Source of the DNA: Cloeon dipterum
Lineage: Eukaryota > Arthropoda > Insecta > Ephemeroptera > Baetidae
Direction: 5' to 3'
Assembly (NCBI RefSeq): GCF_949628265.1
Contig: NC_088787.1
Span: forward strand, 11,522,501 to 11,586,500
DNA: 64,000 nt
The translations under genes were made by a program, and so were the position numbers. Of the stretch, positions 26,481 to 40,000 are shown piece after piece (positions within the stretch are counted from its first letter, which is position 1; the number at the start of each line of letters is the position of its first letter). The notes below the pieces were generated by a model that did no database searches, was not told the origin of the DNA, and saw nothing but the letters and a program-made list of their open reading frames with translations.

Positions 26481-28079
26481 CAAGAAACGCGTTTAAGAAC
26501 AAGTGATTGTCCAACCTTGGCTTGTGTGCATTTTTTTTTTGTATGTGCGCTCGTTGCTGCAAACTGCAAACGCAAACGGCGGACAAACCTCTTTTGTGAG
26601 AGGATTGTTGTATGACGTGAGTCGTATTCTCACCGTGAGCCGAGCGACGCGATGCACTTCCTTGTTAAGCAAACAGTGTCAAAATGCACCTTTCAAATAG
26701 GTATTTTAGCTGCTAATAAAAGAAATGCAGAAATGCTCCGGCCATCAGTTCAATTTGCCAATACACCTCGTTAGACATGGATTTTTTAACTTTTGTGTAA
26801 AACAATAAATCTGTCCAAAGCTAGTGTGTTGAAATAATAAATTCAAAATTTCTAATTTTCCTTAGAATAATAAAAATTTGCTCCTTAAAAAACGGTTTTC
26901 CCCTTTCTCTTAAGAAGGTTTGAACAAAATCTTGTTATTTTTACACAACAAAATAATTCCATCAAACGCTTGTTCCGATTTTAGGCTGAACTTTGTTCTA
27001 GTTAAGCATAGAATAAATTATCCAAAATATTATTCGAATCTTCATCTCTGGAAACAGGCAAAAACTGAATATATTTGGTCGTATTAGCAACCAAATTAAA
27101 AAACACGATACACTTTCGCCAAGATAAAAGGGTTAAGAATTTTAGACACGGTATATACAAAGAAAATGTTAACTCGTTTTCAATGCAACAATGTAGTGCT
27201 CTGACCGACATTATCTCATAGCCAAGGTTGAAAAGACGTCTATATGCACAGCTTCTAAAGAGACGGATCAAGGTTGAATGGAAAATATTTTTCGATTTGT
27301 TTGAACGGCAGCTTGTTAGACTTGGATAGTTAACAAGACATTATCTATTCCCCATACTTGTAATTCACGATATTAATTTCAACAGAAACTAAATATGTAA
27401 TTCAACTAATCACCTAATTTTCTTATAAGACAAAAATTTATGAGAAAACTTCGCTATAAAACTGAATAACTTTTATTTAACCTCAAATTTAAAGGTTTTT
27501 TATAAGAATTAAACAAAAACACTTAGGCGCATAATGCTGTTTTAACTAAAAATGAACTGAAGAGTACACGGCGGCATTACTTAACAAAATGGAATCTTTT
27601 GAGAGATTTAAAAATTTATTTTTAATTGAAATATTCATTTTTAATGTAAGAAAAAAATACATTTAGACGAAAAGAAAAAATAAAAGCTTATATAAGACAC
27701 TTATAAAATCAAGATTTTTATTTCGATCTAATTTATAAGCTATGTCGGTCCCAAAATGGTCGTTTAATTTTTTTGCCATTAATTGAATTAAAACACACAC
27801 TTTTGGAGGGATATTTCATTAGAAACTTCGTAAGAGTTAAGTTATTGGCGAATATCGACAGTTAAGTGCCAAGGAGTGTTTACAATCTTCAAAGTGACGA
27901 CAAAATTTCACCTTTCATGGGTCTTAAAAGCGGATTAATTCAGGACAACAAATAAAAAATTATATGAATTGTTGGCTACACTAAGAAATTGTTCAAATTG
28001 TTGGTTTTCAAAATTTATTCCGAAATGTACATTAAAATCAAATGAACACATTGCTACAATTAATTTCTCCCAGACTTAC

Positions 28080-28235
28080 AGCGCTTTGCAATATTTATTT
28101 GGCATATTTCGAATCCTCTCATTAAGATTCATTATACCCAACGGCTTTTTACACGTTTTGGAGAAACTCTTTGTTAGGAAATGAAAAAATGAGATTTCAA
28201 GTAGGGAGACAGTCCTCATCCTTAGAAAATCATCT
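28080..28235 (-). repeat. dispersed repeat, reverse partial copy
   Basis: The reverse complement matches 4315-4430 and 61875-62020 (CTGTCTCCCTACTTGAAATC, AAAGAGTTT, AGAGGATTCG, ATGCCAA). It sits about 105 bp before MITE copy 2. Confidence 0.55.
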
Positions 28236-28340
28236 AAAATAAAATCCATTACTGCCTGGGTCGATTATGGAATTAATTTAATCCATAATAGAGCATAGTT
28301 TACGCATTTGGCAGCTATTAAATATTCTCTGAGCTTTTGC

Positions 28341-28488
28341 AAATCGTCCTGGTCCCGTCAAAACTGCGCAACGTTCAACAAACACCCAAATTTTCATTGT
28401 CGAATTGATTGTTGACCTTTTCTTGCAACAAGGAAATTCGCGTTTGGTTGTTGAAAGTTACACAATTTTGCCGGGACCAGGACGAAAT
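28341..28488 (+). mobile_element. 148-bp palindromic MITE, copy 2
   Basis: Full-length copy of the element at 24947-25094 in the opposite orientation. Length is the same 148 bp and only a few bases differ. The end inverted repeats read AAATCGTCCTGGTCCCG on the left and CGGGACCAGGACGAAAT on the right. Confidence 0.85.
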
Positions 28489-31400
28489 CTATCCTCCCAC
28501 TTTAAGGTATAATTGCAATTAAAACTTAAAACTCTCAAAACCTTATTAATGCGATTAAATCTTCATCAACAACAAAATATTATTGAATGTCTTGAACGCC
28601 AACTCTGAAGCTCCACTATTTCCAAGCTTCCACTGCTTCAAAAGAGGGCAACAGTGTATTTAAATTTTCCTCCATAGTTGAACAACTGCTACTTTAATTC
28701 CATCCCGGCTCTAGGAGAAACCTACGCATGCGATTACCATACTTTGTCGTAAATGATTCGCTTTTCATTTGAAGAATAATGATGATAATTCCCATATTTC
28801 TCAATTATAGCAGGCGTCATGCTCGGCGGACAAATAGAATGATATTGCACCGTTCTCTGCGCTCTCACAGAGCTTGGTTGTTCACGTATATGTAGTACAG
28901 CGAAATATGCACACTGCACACACACATACACGGTATAATGGCGAATAATGGAAGTGCAATAACATAATTATGCCGCACTCTGCTGGGGTAATCAGCCGGC
29001 GCTCGTTTATTTATTACGTCGCTTGTGCACACAACAATAGACAACGAACGAACGCACAATGAGCATCATCGAACCATCATCGCCGCGTCGTTGTCGTTTT
29101 ACCGTAATTCGCCTGCATGCACTTTATTGATTGCTTGCTCATCTTGCGTGCGGTTTGCTGCTGCAATTGTTTTTTGCCGCTGAACGAGCCGAACACGATT
29201 TTTCTGATTCTGCTGCGTTATACGACGACTGTACACATATATACTCCGCAGTTTCAAAAGGAAGCGAAAAATATAGCAGACGAGATGAGAACGAGAAACA
29301 CACACAGAAGCCAAACGCAAAACGTGACCGGCTAATTTACCTATCAGGAATCCCGGACTTGGATATTATTAGTTATTGTTTCGATTCAGCAGAAATAATG
29401 AAGATTTTTCAAGCACGAAACAATGACATACATAATGAAATTCATACAGAATTGCTATTTGTTTTATCCATTGCTCTAGCTTCCACTTGTTTTGAGAATT
29501 TAATTTAAAATAATTAAATATGGATTTTAGATTTAGTATTTCTTTATCTTAATTGATTAATAAATTTGTGAATTAAAGACGTTTTTGGTCTAAATACTAA
29601 TTCTACTTTTCATTGGGAATATACAGACCTTTATGTATTTTTGGCTCCACTAAATTCAAACAATAAACTGACCTCTCATTTAATTTAATCCCCAGTACGT
29701 TTCTTAAATTAAAGCAAAATGAATACGTTTTAACGGATTTTAGACTTATTTTGGCATTTTAACATTTTAAGTGTTTGCAATGTAACTCCAATGATTCATG
29801 CTCGTGTAATCTTCTCATGACGATTGGAATTTAAAAAAATGACTGTCTTAAATTCACTGCGCCTTCAAAATTTATTATAATAAGCATGAGAAGTATCCTT
29901 CATTGTCAGCAGGACTCTCCTTTTACCTTTTACCACGTTAAAAGGTAAAGATCAGCTCACAATCAGTCAGGCGAACTTCGCTGCATCGTGGATAGGTTAC
30001 CCAATATTGCAATGTGCAAAAATGCTCTACTTTTTTGCGCAAAAAAAAACAGCTGGATAAACTCACCAATTTCGTGTTTTCCGCATTTTCTGCGTTTTTT
30101 ATCCATTTTGATCTAGTCCTTTTCTTGGGGCTTTTCCATTGAGGTCCATGCGCCCTTTTTATTAATAGAGTATGAATTTTTCGCAAGGGGATCGCCCATC
30201 TTAAAAAAAGTGAACCGATTAAAAAAATTCCTGAGGTGAAATGAAAACACAAACATAATTAAATCCAATTATAAATAGAAACAAAAGCGCGAAGGACGCA
30301 ATTTAAAGTGAACTTGCATTTTCATCTGTTAAGCTGCTGCCTAATTGAATTAAGAGGTTGTGTGCGTGTTTGGGACACAAGCAACAATGCGTGCAGCGAG
30401 AACAAAACTCGTCGTACACATACTGCTCGTCATAATTGTATGACCTGACAAAACGAGAACATTTCGAACACTTGGCTGCTGCGCACCGGAGAAAGTGTTT
30501 TGCTCCGCGCGACGACTCTAATTAACAACGCGCGCGCAACAAACACAAAGGTCGCTCAGCTTTTTTCTGTATCGCACGCCACGCTGACCTTACAAGAAGA
30601 CGAGCTGCTTGCTACGTTGTGTGCCCAAGATGCAAGCCAGTCAGCGCGCGTTTCAAAATGGGAAGACAGAGACTACACCTCGCGATGCAGCTTTCACTCT
30701 CATGCACTTTTCGGGCCCTTAAAGCATTTCTTCGGCACAATAGTTGCTCAAGATAAATTTTAGTCGATTGAATTCTATTCTATGTAGACGGTAAGGAAAA
30801 CATTCCATTATGAATCAGGATATTTTCATTAAATGTTTTTATTTTTGGCCTACAAAACTACAAATTCTTACCAGTTGGGTTTTGCCTGATAAAACTGAAA
30901 GTTCAGGTAATTGTTTCCATCCTGTACGTGCAACCATTTAGAAAAAAAGACAGTTTATCACTAACGGAAATATTGCAATTGTATTCAATGTGACGCTTGA
31001 GTAGATCTAAAAGAACCCTAGATAATCATTTCCTCATTTCCTCGATTCAATTCTGTTTGAAAATAAAAGCTTTTTAACTACGCCTACTTCGATATGATTT
31101 CAAAAGAAATAAAATCGAATGGACAGTTTATCTATACAATTATGTTATACAAATTAAAGTTAAAAAAAAACTCTAAGCAATGGTTGCAATATAGATTCAA
31201 AAAAATTATTTCCCAGCAAAATTTTTAAATTAAATTCCACTTCCTGACTGTAAAAGCAAAATTGAAAATTCCTCCTCCGTACACTACGAAAATTTTGTCC
31301 AATTTATTTAACACCTTTTTATAAAAATAATATGAATTTTTTCAAAATTAAAAAATTAAATTGTTAAGCTTGACTATAAATTGACCAACCATAATTTTAA

Positions 31401-34400
31401 TTAATTTTTAACCAATCGTAATCAATTTAAAATTAACATTTTGTGCCGGGGAAGACACGAAGAGCCGTGAAAAATATTTAGGTACTGTATTCGTTGAAAC
31501 TTTTTTTAAGGAAATTCTTAACTAAAAACTTCGCTGCAACTAACTAATTAACTAATAAAAAACACCAAGAGTATTTTTCGAATGACACGAATTTTGAATT
31601 TCACAACTGGTCGCACAAAGAAAACGAACAATACCGAGCTTGTCGCGCCAGCAGTTGGCCTGAAAGCGCTAATTAAACTTTCATTCCTGGGGCGCATAGT
31701 AATTCACGCGAGTGGACGGACGCGTCTCACAATCAGCTCTCCCATTACTTTCGTCTCTCGGCGCGCGATTGATTGTCATTCGGCTTCCTCGCGTAACATT
31801 AAAGCACGACATTGTTGCAGCGCCGAGCGTGCATATTACAAGCCGCTGTTCGCTGTTCCCTGAGCTTGAATCGTTAATTATGTTGGGAGTGCGCGCGCGG
31901 TGTGTGAAAGTGATTATTACGCCTCATCAGGCGGCGTGCATACCAATTCCAATGGCACTGGCTGGCCCCGCACTCGACCAAACCTGCGAGAAAGTATTAA
32001 TTTTGCCTCCGCGCCGTAGCAATGGCACGTTTAATAATGCACAGTTCATTGTGCCCCTGTGTACCTGCCCGCCGGGCCTTTTTGATTAACAACCTGCGCG
32101 CTAATGTATTCAAATAAAGCTGCTGTGAGAGAAAATCGAAATTGTATTCATACGCAATTGGCGAAGGCCAATTTGCTTTTAATTTTCCTTCCCGCGCAAT
32201 TAAAAATGGCGTCAGTTAGGGCCTAACAATTCAGACTGATGAAATGAGTTAAAATTGATAATTAATCAATTTTTCTGTTAAATCAGTGGCACTAGAATGT
32301 ATTTTTTAAACATCTATGATCTGCATGTGTTTGGAAAAATGCGCAAAAAAAACAGAATTTTTGCAGTGCAGTTTTTTCGGTAAAATTTAATTTTTGGACA
32401 ACCCTCGTAATTTTTAGTGCCATTTATTGGTAGACTGCATTTCCAAAATAAAAATAAATTAACTCTCCATTCCATAGAGTTTCCCAAAAGGAATAATTTG
32501 AGGCTCCATGTTTCAGTTTTAAAATGATTTTCACCAATATGATTAATATATGGAAAATTTTCAGCAAATTTTCCAACATCTTTGAAGCATTTATTTGGAC
32601 TTAGCAATTCATTTTAAAGAGTTCATAATGCAACAACCTCTCTTGAATTTTATTTCGCCTCTCTTGTAGGACAACACGTCAATAGATCTTTTGTGCAATT
32701 GCTGCAAGAGGTGAGAACATTTTAATTAGTGACTATGCTGAATATGCAAGTCAAGGATATATCTTTTAATTGAATCTGACACGCTGATTGGAATTTAGTG
32801 CGCAACTTTACGACATGCCACTGAACCGTCGAAACACGACAGCAAACGCCCGTTTCGGAAATTGCTGGGTTAACACAGATTTCTGTAAACACGCCACTGG
32901 CTGAATTAATTTGTAATAAAAAAGATAATTTATTCATATACATGTATTTTTTGAAGGGGAATAAAGTTTTATTCAGACAAAAATCATTTTCTGCCAACCT
33001 TAACGTTGGCTTTTAGTTTTTATTGATTCCGGATTCTGACTTGGCATTACGCAAGGATTCGTAAGGAGCAGGACAGGTGCAGTGACTACGTAATTATTTA
33101 CTATCGTATAATTGCGGCAAAAAAGAGCTGTAAACGCGGACGTATATATGAACATAAGTGAAAATAATGAGCCTGTCTGCACTTGGGTGTTGTACGTGTT
33201 AGGAAACACTCACTCTGGGCGCGTGTGGTATGATAATTCCTTTCACAGCGATGGTGAGCTGTAAAATACATATTTCCCTAGCCTATTAAAACATAATTGA
33301 CCCCTCGCCCGTCCAATAAAGAGTGGAATATTGTGCAAGGAACCTATCTATGCTAAAATTTGCAAGGTTCAAGTGACGCAACGCAACTAGGCTGTCATAA
33401 TTTCTTAGCTAAACACCAGTTGTAAATATTAATTAGCATTTGGACATAAACAAAATCACCTGTTGCAGAGAGTTCGACGTGCAATTTAAAAAATATATAA
33501 TATCCAAGATGCATTTTGGAGCCATCAACGTAATCGTTATTGCCTCTCAATGTCGTGTCGGCGGCCAAAAGTTAAGTGCGTCTCAATTATTGCCAAATTC
33601 CCCGCACAGCAGCGGCGCAATTTTGTTTTATTATTGCTAATAATTTGGGCCGGTGATCGTCCGCCGGCCGGTCGGCAGCCAAAACTACGACGCGATGGCA
33701 CACGGTGCGATGCCCCGTGATTATCTTTTTCTGCCGCTGCAATTTTCTTCCCGATTGATTCGATTTCTTGCTCCGGTCAACCAACGCGGCAAAAAATCGT
33801 CCGCTTGCGAGTGTGTGTGTGTGTGTTATTTTATTTGAATTTGAGTAGGAGAAGGTAACACACGAAGCAGCAGGTTTTTATCTGCGAAAACGTCACGCGT
33901 TTGGCTCGACTCGTGGGCCCGAGGTGAACGTTCTGCGCCGAGTAAACACTAATTGCGCCTCGGCTACCCCAAAAATACTGCGAGCGTATTATTTTGACTG
34001 ACTGCTCGCGAGCGCAAAAATAATCAAACTTGACGTCGACACTCGAACGCGTGAGATCGTGTTGCGCTTTCCGAGCGAGAAATGAAAGTGCACCGCGTGT
34101 TTTGTTCTTTGCGGTGTACGTTTTGACATTTTCACGCTGGATGTTTTAAAATAAAACCTCTGCCTCGGGTCATGGCGTGAAATTTGGTTGAAAGGCCACT
34201 CCTTGCGAGGGAAAGGACTCATCTCTATTCAAATGCTGGAGTAGGAGTATAAATTTACGAGCTGGTTGTTAATAGCAAAAAAATATTTACTAATCGAAAT
34301 GCATTCTTGCAAATTATCTAAATAAATTGGAATTTTGCTTGCTTTACCTATAGGGAAAGGATTCTCACGCAATACAAGCCAATAGGAGAAACTATTATAA

Positions 34401-35315
34401 AACCTAGAAAAATAATTTTATTTTTTTCCTTTTTAAATAAAAATTTTGTTTTGAAATCGAATGAAATAAGTCTCCTATATCCCTTCTCTACTAATCTGGC
34501 GTTAGTTAGAGATGTAATAATGGCGAAAGGATCGAACTGCAGAGAGCGAAGTGCAAGGACCGACAGAGAAATATGAACGCACGATCTGCAGCTAGTGCAT
34601 TGATCGAAACAATAAGATGTATGGCGATCGATAAAGCATGCATTCACGTAGACCGATTCGTTTGATCGAAAATGATGCAATCTGAAGCACGTCCAAGGAC
34701 ACGATGGACAAAAATGGGGAAAAGATGAGATTGTGAGGCCTCATTAAAGTGAACAAGCCGTTTTTACAGATTATGATGAAATCTGATCTCAATTAACCAA
34801 CTAATTTGCCGGAATAAATCAGAAAATCCAAAGGAATTGACAAAATGAAGCAACGCAAGTGGAGGTTTAAGCTAGTTTGTAGGAAATTATTTCTATTACT
34901 CGATGTAAATGAAACGGGCCTCATTCTTGGTGTTTGAAAATTTCCTGTTTAATTCCTTCACATGACAAGTTTTGCGCCACAGATCTTACACCAATTACAC
35001 AAAACCGACTTATTTTCGTATCTAACTATATTCGATTTTTATATTTAGTTTTTAAAAATTAGATTAGGTTTTGTAAAATAAGATGCTATTCAAACCGATT
35101 CTTTAAAATGTACAATATATTTCAAACTGGCAATTTTTTTAAAATAAATTTTCAGTGTAATATTTTCACCTTAAGACAATTTTGTGTTGATCCGTCAAGT
35201 CAAGTGACTGCTTAAAGATGCTGGAGTATACCATTTCGGCCGAGTAGATATCTAGAATCAGATTAATTGCAACTCAATTTTTATCAGGGATGAACAACAC
35301 ATTTTATTATAAACG
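28489..35315. other. intergenic or intronic DNA, no gene recognised
   Basis: No exon was found that carries the missing C-terminal end of PTIP or any other recognised protein. CpG-richer islands occur at 28720-29340, 30260-30770, 31560-32200 and 33000-34220. A GT run is at 33812-33826. The 125-codon frame at 29131-29508 begins at TTG and has no family resemblance. Confidence 0.5.
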
Positions 35316-36271
35316 TATAACGTTGTATTGATTAATTGGCATTTGACGAAATCAACACGTAAATTATTCAAACAGACGAGTGATTTATTTTAATTTTTGT
35401 AATTTTCTTTCTCTCTTACTATCTCCCTTTTCTTCAAATTGCGCTTATCTTAATTTTATGTGAGTCAAATGACGAAATTAAAGTGATGTAAAAATCATTC
35501 ACCGCATGCTGAGAACCCCAATTATTGCGATATTTGGGATACCTCGCAGGCGCATGAGGGGAGTGCAATGCGTTGCACTCACGGTGATTTAATAGTCAGA
35601 GGCCCGAAAACCACCAAAAGGCATAGCACGCAAGCTGGTGTGCTATTTGCCAACCAAAGATCTTTGTCCGATCGGATTTCTTAACTCCCTTTTGAAATTT
35701 CAAACGTAAGTGAGTTTTTATTTGGGCTTTGTAAATGATAGATTATTCAAAATTGTAAAATCGTGGAACCCGTGGGAAGAATCGTGTTACAAACAAGTAG
35801 TACCTAAAGAACAGAGAGCCGAGATTTAGGGATGCCAGCTATTGTACCTCCAACAGGAAGCCCAAATAAAAACTCACTTACGTTTGAAATTTCAAAAGGG
35901 AGTTAAGAAATCCGATCGGACAAAGATCGTTGGTTGGCAAATAGCACACCAGCTTGCGTGCTATGCCTTTTGGTGGTTTTCGGGCCTCTGACTATTAAAT
36001 CACCGTGAGTGCAACGCATTGCACTCCCCTCATGCGCCTGCGAGGTATCCCAAATATCGCAATAATTGGGGTTCTCAGCATGCGGTGAATGATTTTTACA
36101 TCACTTTAATTTCGTCATTTGACTCACATAAAATTAAGATAAGCGCAATTTGAAGAAAAGGGAGATAGTAAGAGAGAAAGAAAATTACAAAAATTAAAAT
36201 AAATCACTCGTCTGTTTGAATAATTTACGTGTTGATTTCGTCAAATGCCAATTAATCAATACAACGTTATA
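35316..36271. mobile_element. near-perfect long inverted repeat (414-bp arms, 128-bp spacer)
   Basis: The left arm 35316-35729 is the reverse complement of the right arm 35858-36271. One mismatch was seen by eye (A at 35658 against G at 35929). The spacer is 35730-35857. The 5-base AAACG at 35311-35315 recurs at 36271-36275 and may be a target duplication. Each arm carries a small nested hairpin (GAGTGCAA..TTGCACTC near 35570-35589). No protein is encoded. Options are a foldback or MITE-type insertion, or a recent palindromic duplication. It starts 270 bp past the last PTIP exon found, so PTIP transcripts may contain it as a very long hairpin. Confidence 0.85.
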
Positions 36272-36540
36272 AACGAAAAAGGCTTGCTTCAAAAAGGTTG
36301 CTTCATAAAATTATAATTAATCATAATTTAAAAAATAGGACAAGCTTTACTTTACATATTTCAATGGTAAAAACGTAACAGAGATAAAAATAATATCCTA
36401 TTTAGCAGCCCATTCAAAACTATTAAAACAAAACATAAAGGAGAAGCCGCATAAAAGATCACAATAATTTAAATTACACGTCAGTCAAATCACAAATTAA
36501 ATCGCTGGATTAAAAAAATTCACGCCAGATTGTTACTCAC

Positions 36541-36961
36541 CAATGTCAGCGTTGATGTAGTCGACAAGTAAATGCAGATCGTTAGTCTCAGCTACGACGA
36601 TGTACGAGTTGGGGCTGGCTTTGTTAGCCTCCTGGACGTGCAGCGCCGGCCGCCGCTTCCTCTCCACCTGTCCACCGGCGCACACGATTACGTCTTCAAT
36701 CACGCGCACTGATGGCGTGCAGCCCGGCGAGATGTAGAAGACGCGGCCCTTGAGGAGTTGCGACCGGTTAGGTTTCTTTAGCAGTTCCTTGAAGCTGAAG
36801 CCATAGTGCTGTTCCAAGCTGGAGTTGGAGAAAATAAAAGGCTCCGCATCTGAAATGAAAATCAAATTAAAAAATCTCATTAAATCGAAAAGGTTTTAAT
36901 ATATAAATGTCTCCCTACTATACAATACCCGATTGGTTCACACTTTTGGGCACGCAAGGGG

Positions 36962-37000
<39 letters not shown>

Positions 37001-40000
37001 AGGTGTGCCCGAGGTTTTTCCCCCGGGGCCCGTAGGGCCCCGGGGGCGCCCCTCTTCGCAAACCGCTTCCCTATGCTTCTGTGTAAAAAAATCGGCAATT
37101 CGGCCGCGATCGCCGCCGAAACCCGAAAAGTCGACGCGCGGTACCCGAAAAGTGAGGAAACAAGCGTAAAACCCGAGATTCCTACCGTAGGCGAATTTAA
37201 AAAAAAATAAAACGAAAAACGCCTTTTTCGAGGGTTCCCCGGGGGCGGCGGGGGCTGCGTGGGGGATGGGGGGTCGAAACCGGCGCCATCGGAAGCGGAA
37301 TTTAACCCCGAGGTGGGCCCGCACCGGTTTTGCGCCGTACGTCCCATAGGAGCCGAGATATAAAAATATAAAGCCGCAAAAACGTGGTTTGGACAATAAT
37401 TATTTTTTTCGAGGGGCCCCCGCAGAGCTCCAGGACCACGTACGGCCCGCCGCGACCCCTCAGTCGATAGCGGCCGCGATTAGCTTCATTTTCATGTGCG
37501 GGTTTGGCATCCTGCTGCAACCGCACGGAAGGTGGAAGGGCAGAAAGGGTAAAAAACAGGCAAAAGTCGAAACTCCCATAAGAATAACACAGGTGCCCAC
37601 TTTGTCTGGGATCGAAATTCCAAGATAGCCAATTTTTAAGTTTGCCCAAAAAACTAAGGCACACCGAGTATGAAATCCGGGTGACCTCCTCAGGGTCACC
37701 GGTGACCCTTTGAAATTGGAAAACGCCATTTTTCGATATTTGAGGCGACCCCGCAATTTGGCTATGGGCCCCAGGGCCCCCAAACTCGAGATTCGTGCAG
37801 GCGACGAGTGGAGGAGGCCGACGGTGTGCGGAAAAGATTTTTCCGCCCCATAGCGAAAAAGTTATTAACCGGGCAAATTTTGCCCATTTTCCCTTCCGCG
37901 CCATTTGGGCAGGCATAACTTCGGACCTGAGAAAAAATTCAAAAAAACGGCCCGATCATCGATGCGCAATTTATCCCCGAACATTTTAAGACCGAATTCG
38001 ACCTGATCGGATGAAAACCCTGGGACGAGTAGTCTTTGGCGCGCGGCGCGGAAGGGTTTTTCGCCTCCCATAAGGTTAACATGGGAAATTGGAATTCGGA
38101 TTTCGGGCAGAAAAAAATTCTTTTGGGCCGCGATTGCTGTGCCACGCTCTTCCGCCCGGCGAAGAGTCCCTGCAAACCGAATTTGGCGGAAATCCGGCCC
38201 ATAGGCGAACCACGGCGGCGCATCGAAAATCCGCGATTTCCCCAGCACGAAAATGAACAGGCTAAAAAAACGCGCATCGGCGCCGCGGAGCCGCCCGCCG
38301 CCGAATCTCGAATTTGACCATCGCAAACCCACGGCTGAGTGCGCGGGGGTCTGAAACCAAATTTTTACCATCGTAGCTCTTCCAAAATTCGATTTAGAGG
38401 CGATTTTCGGTTTTGGGTGTGCAAAACGTGTGCACGGCGGCCGTGTGCTGCAGCGCGGCGACGTGCCGCACACATTTATTTTTGCCAAAATTCGAGTTTC
38501 CGCCGCAGGGTCGACCGCGACCCCTCATTCGAAAGGGCCCGCCGAGCGCTTCAACCTGGCACGGTCAAACGACCTTCCCCAGGGTCCCCCGACCTGAGAC
38601 CCTTCCGCAGGCAGAATTCAATCGCGATTTTCGGCGTTTTCCACCAAGTTTGAGGCAGCTTTGCGTCCACAAGCCGCACTTCAGACCACCAACCTTCCCC
38701 AGGTCGCCCACCCTGAGCACCTTAACTGCGCGATTCAGCCGCCCGCGACCACTCATTTCACTTCTTTTGGCCCATTTAGAGTGCGAAGAAGTGCGAATCG
38801 AACTCGCGCGCGCGGCGCAGCGTGCATTGCAGGCGCACTTCGCCCGCCGCAAACACACATTCTGCGGCGCGGCACACTGCCGCACGGATTTATTTTTGCC
38901 AAAATTCGAGTTTTCGCCGCACGGTCGACCGCGACACCTCATTCGAAAGCGCCCGCCGAGCGCTTCAACCTGAAGCAACCGGCCGCCCTTCCCCAGGGTC
39001 CCCCGACCTGAGAACCTTCCGCAGGCAGAATTTAACCGCGATTTCGGCGTTTTCCACCAAGTTTGCCGCAGCATTGCGTCCACCAGCCGCACTTCGGACC
39101 ACCAACCTTCCCTAGGTCGCCCACCCTGAGCACTTTCACTGCGCGATTCGGCCGGCCGCGACCAATCATTTCGCTTCGTTTGGCGCATTTAGAGTTCGAA
39201 AAAGTGCGATTCGCATTCGCCCGCCGCACAAAAAACATTCAAAATCATTTTTTTCGCCGTAAATCGTGTATCCATCGCAGCGTCGACCACGACCCCTCAT
39301 TCGAAAGCGCCCGCCGAGATCTTCAACCCGCCGCGACCGGCCGACCTTCTCTCAGGGTCCCCCGACCTGAAACCCTCGAAATGACCGCCACGCACTCCGC
39401 CGCCCACCCAACGGACCGGCGGAGCGATTTTCGCGCGCGACCCCTCCCCGGAGGCGTCTCGCCTTCGCGCGCACCCCCTTAACCACCCCCGCCGACCTTT
39501 TTCAGGGTCCCCCGACCTGAAACCATCGAATTGACCGCCACGGTCTTCGCCGCGCGACCAACCGACCGGCGGACCGATTTTCGCGCGCGAACCCTCTCCG
39601 GAGGCGTCTCGCCTTCGCGCGCACCCCCTCTACCTCCCCCGCGACCTTTCTCAGGGTGGCCGACCTGAAATCTCTCAATCTGCCGGCGTTCTCGGCGTTT
39701 CCGGCGCCGAAGGCGCCGTCGGCCCCCTCCGGTGCTCGGGGGGGCCCCGGAGCGCCCCCGCTCGGTGTTTGGGGGGTTGGTAGTTGCCCCCGAAACCGAC
39801 GCGAAGCGCTACAGCGCTTGTTAAAAAGTGACATTAGAATAAGAAATAATACTAATATTATGCCCCATGGCTTCTAATGGTCTTTTAAGAATTATATTTA
39901 TAGCTAAACATTATTTTTGAAGTAAAAAATGCTTGGCCCAACCTGATGAATTAAAATGTAGCATTTTCTTGTATAAAAAGTAAATCTTGTGGCATTGAAT

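Noticed and set aside
27002..27271. 89-codon minus-strand frame
   Set aside because: No recognisable domain, no start context and AT-rich flanks without splice partners.
29131..29508. 125-codon plus-strand frame with a hydrophobic start
   Set aside because: It begins at TTG, has no splice partners and no family resemblance.
38470..39660. Regularly spaced repeats considered as a CRISPR-like array
   Set aside because: Units are 150-415 bp long with no short unique spacers, and the window is eukaryotic.
36880..39834. Several 100-200-codon frames on both strands in the GC-rich island
   Set aside because: Stops are rare in GC-rich DNA. The frames overlap on both strands, follow the tandem repeats and show no known domain.
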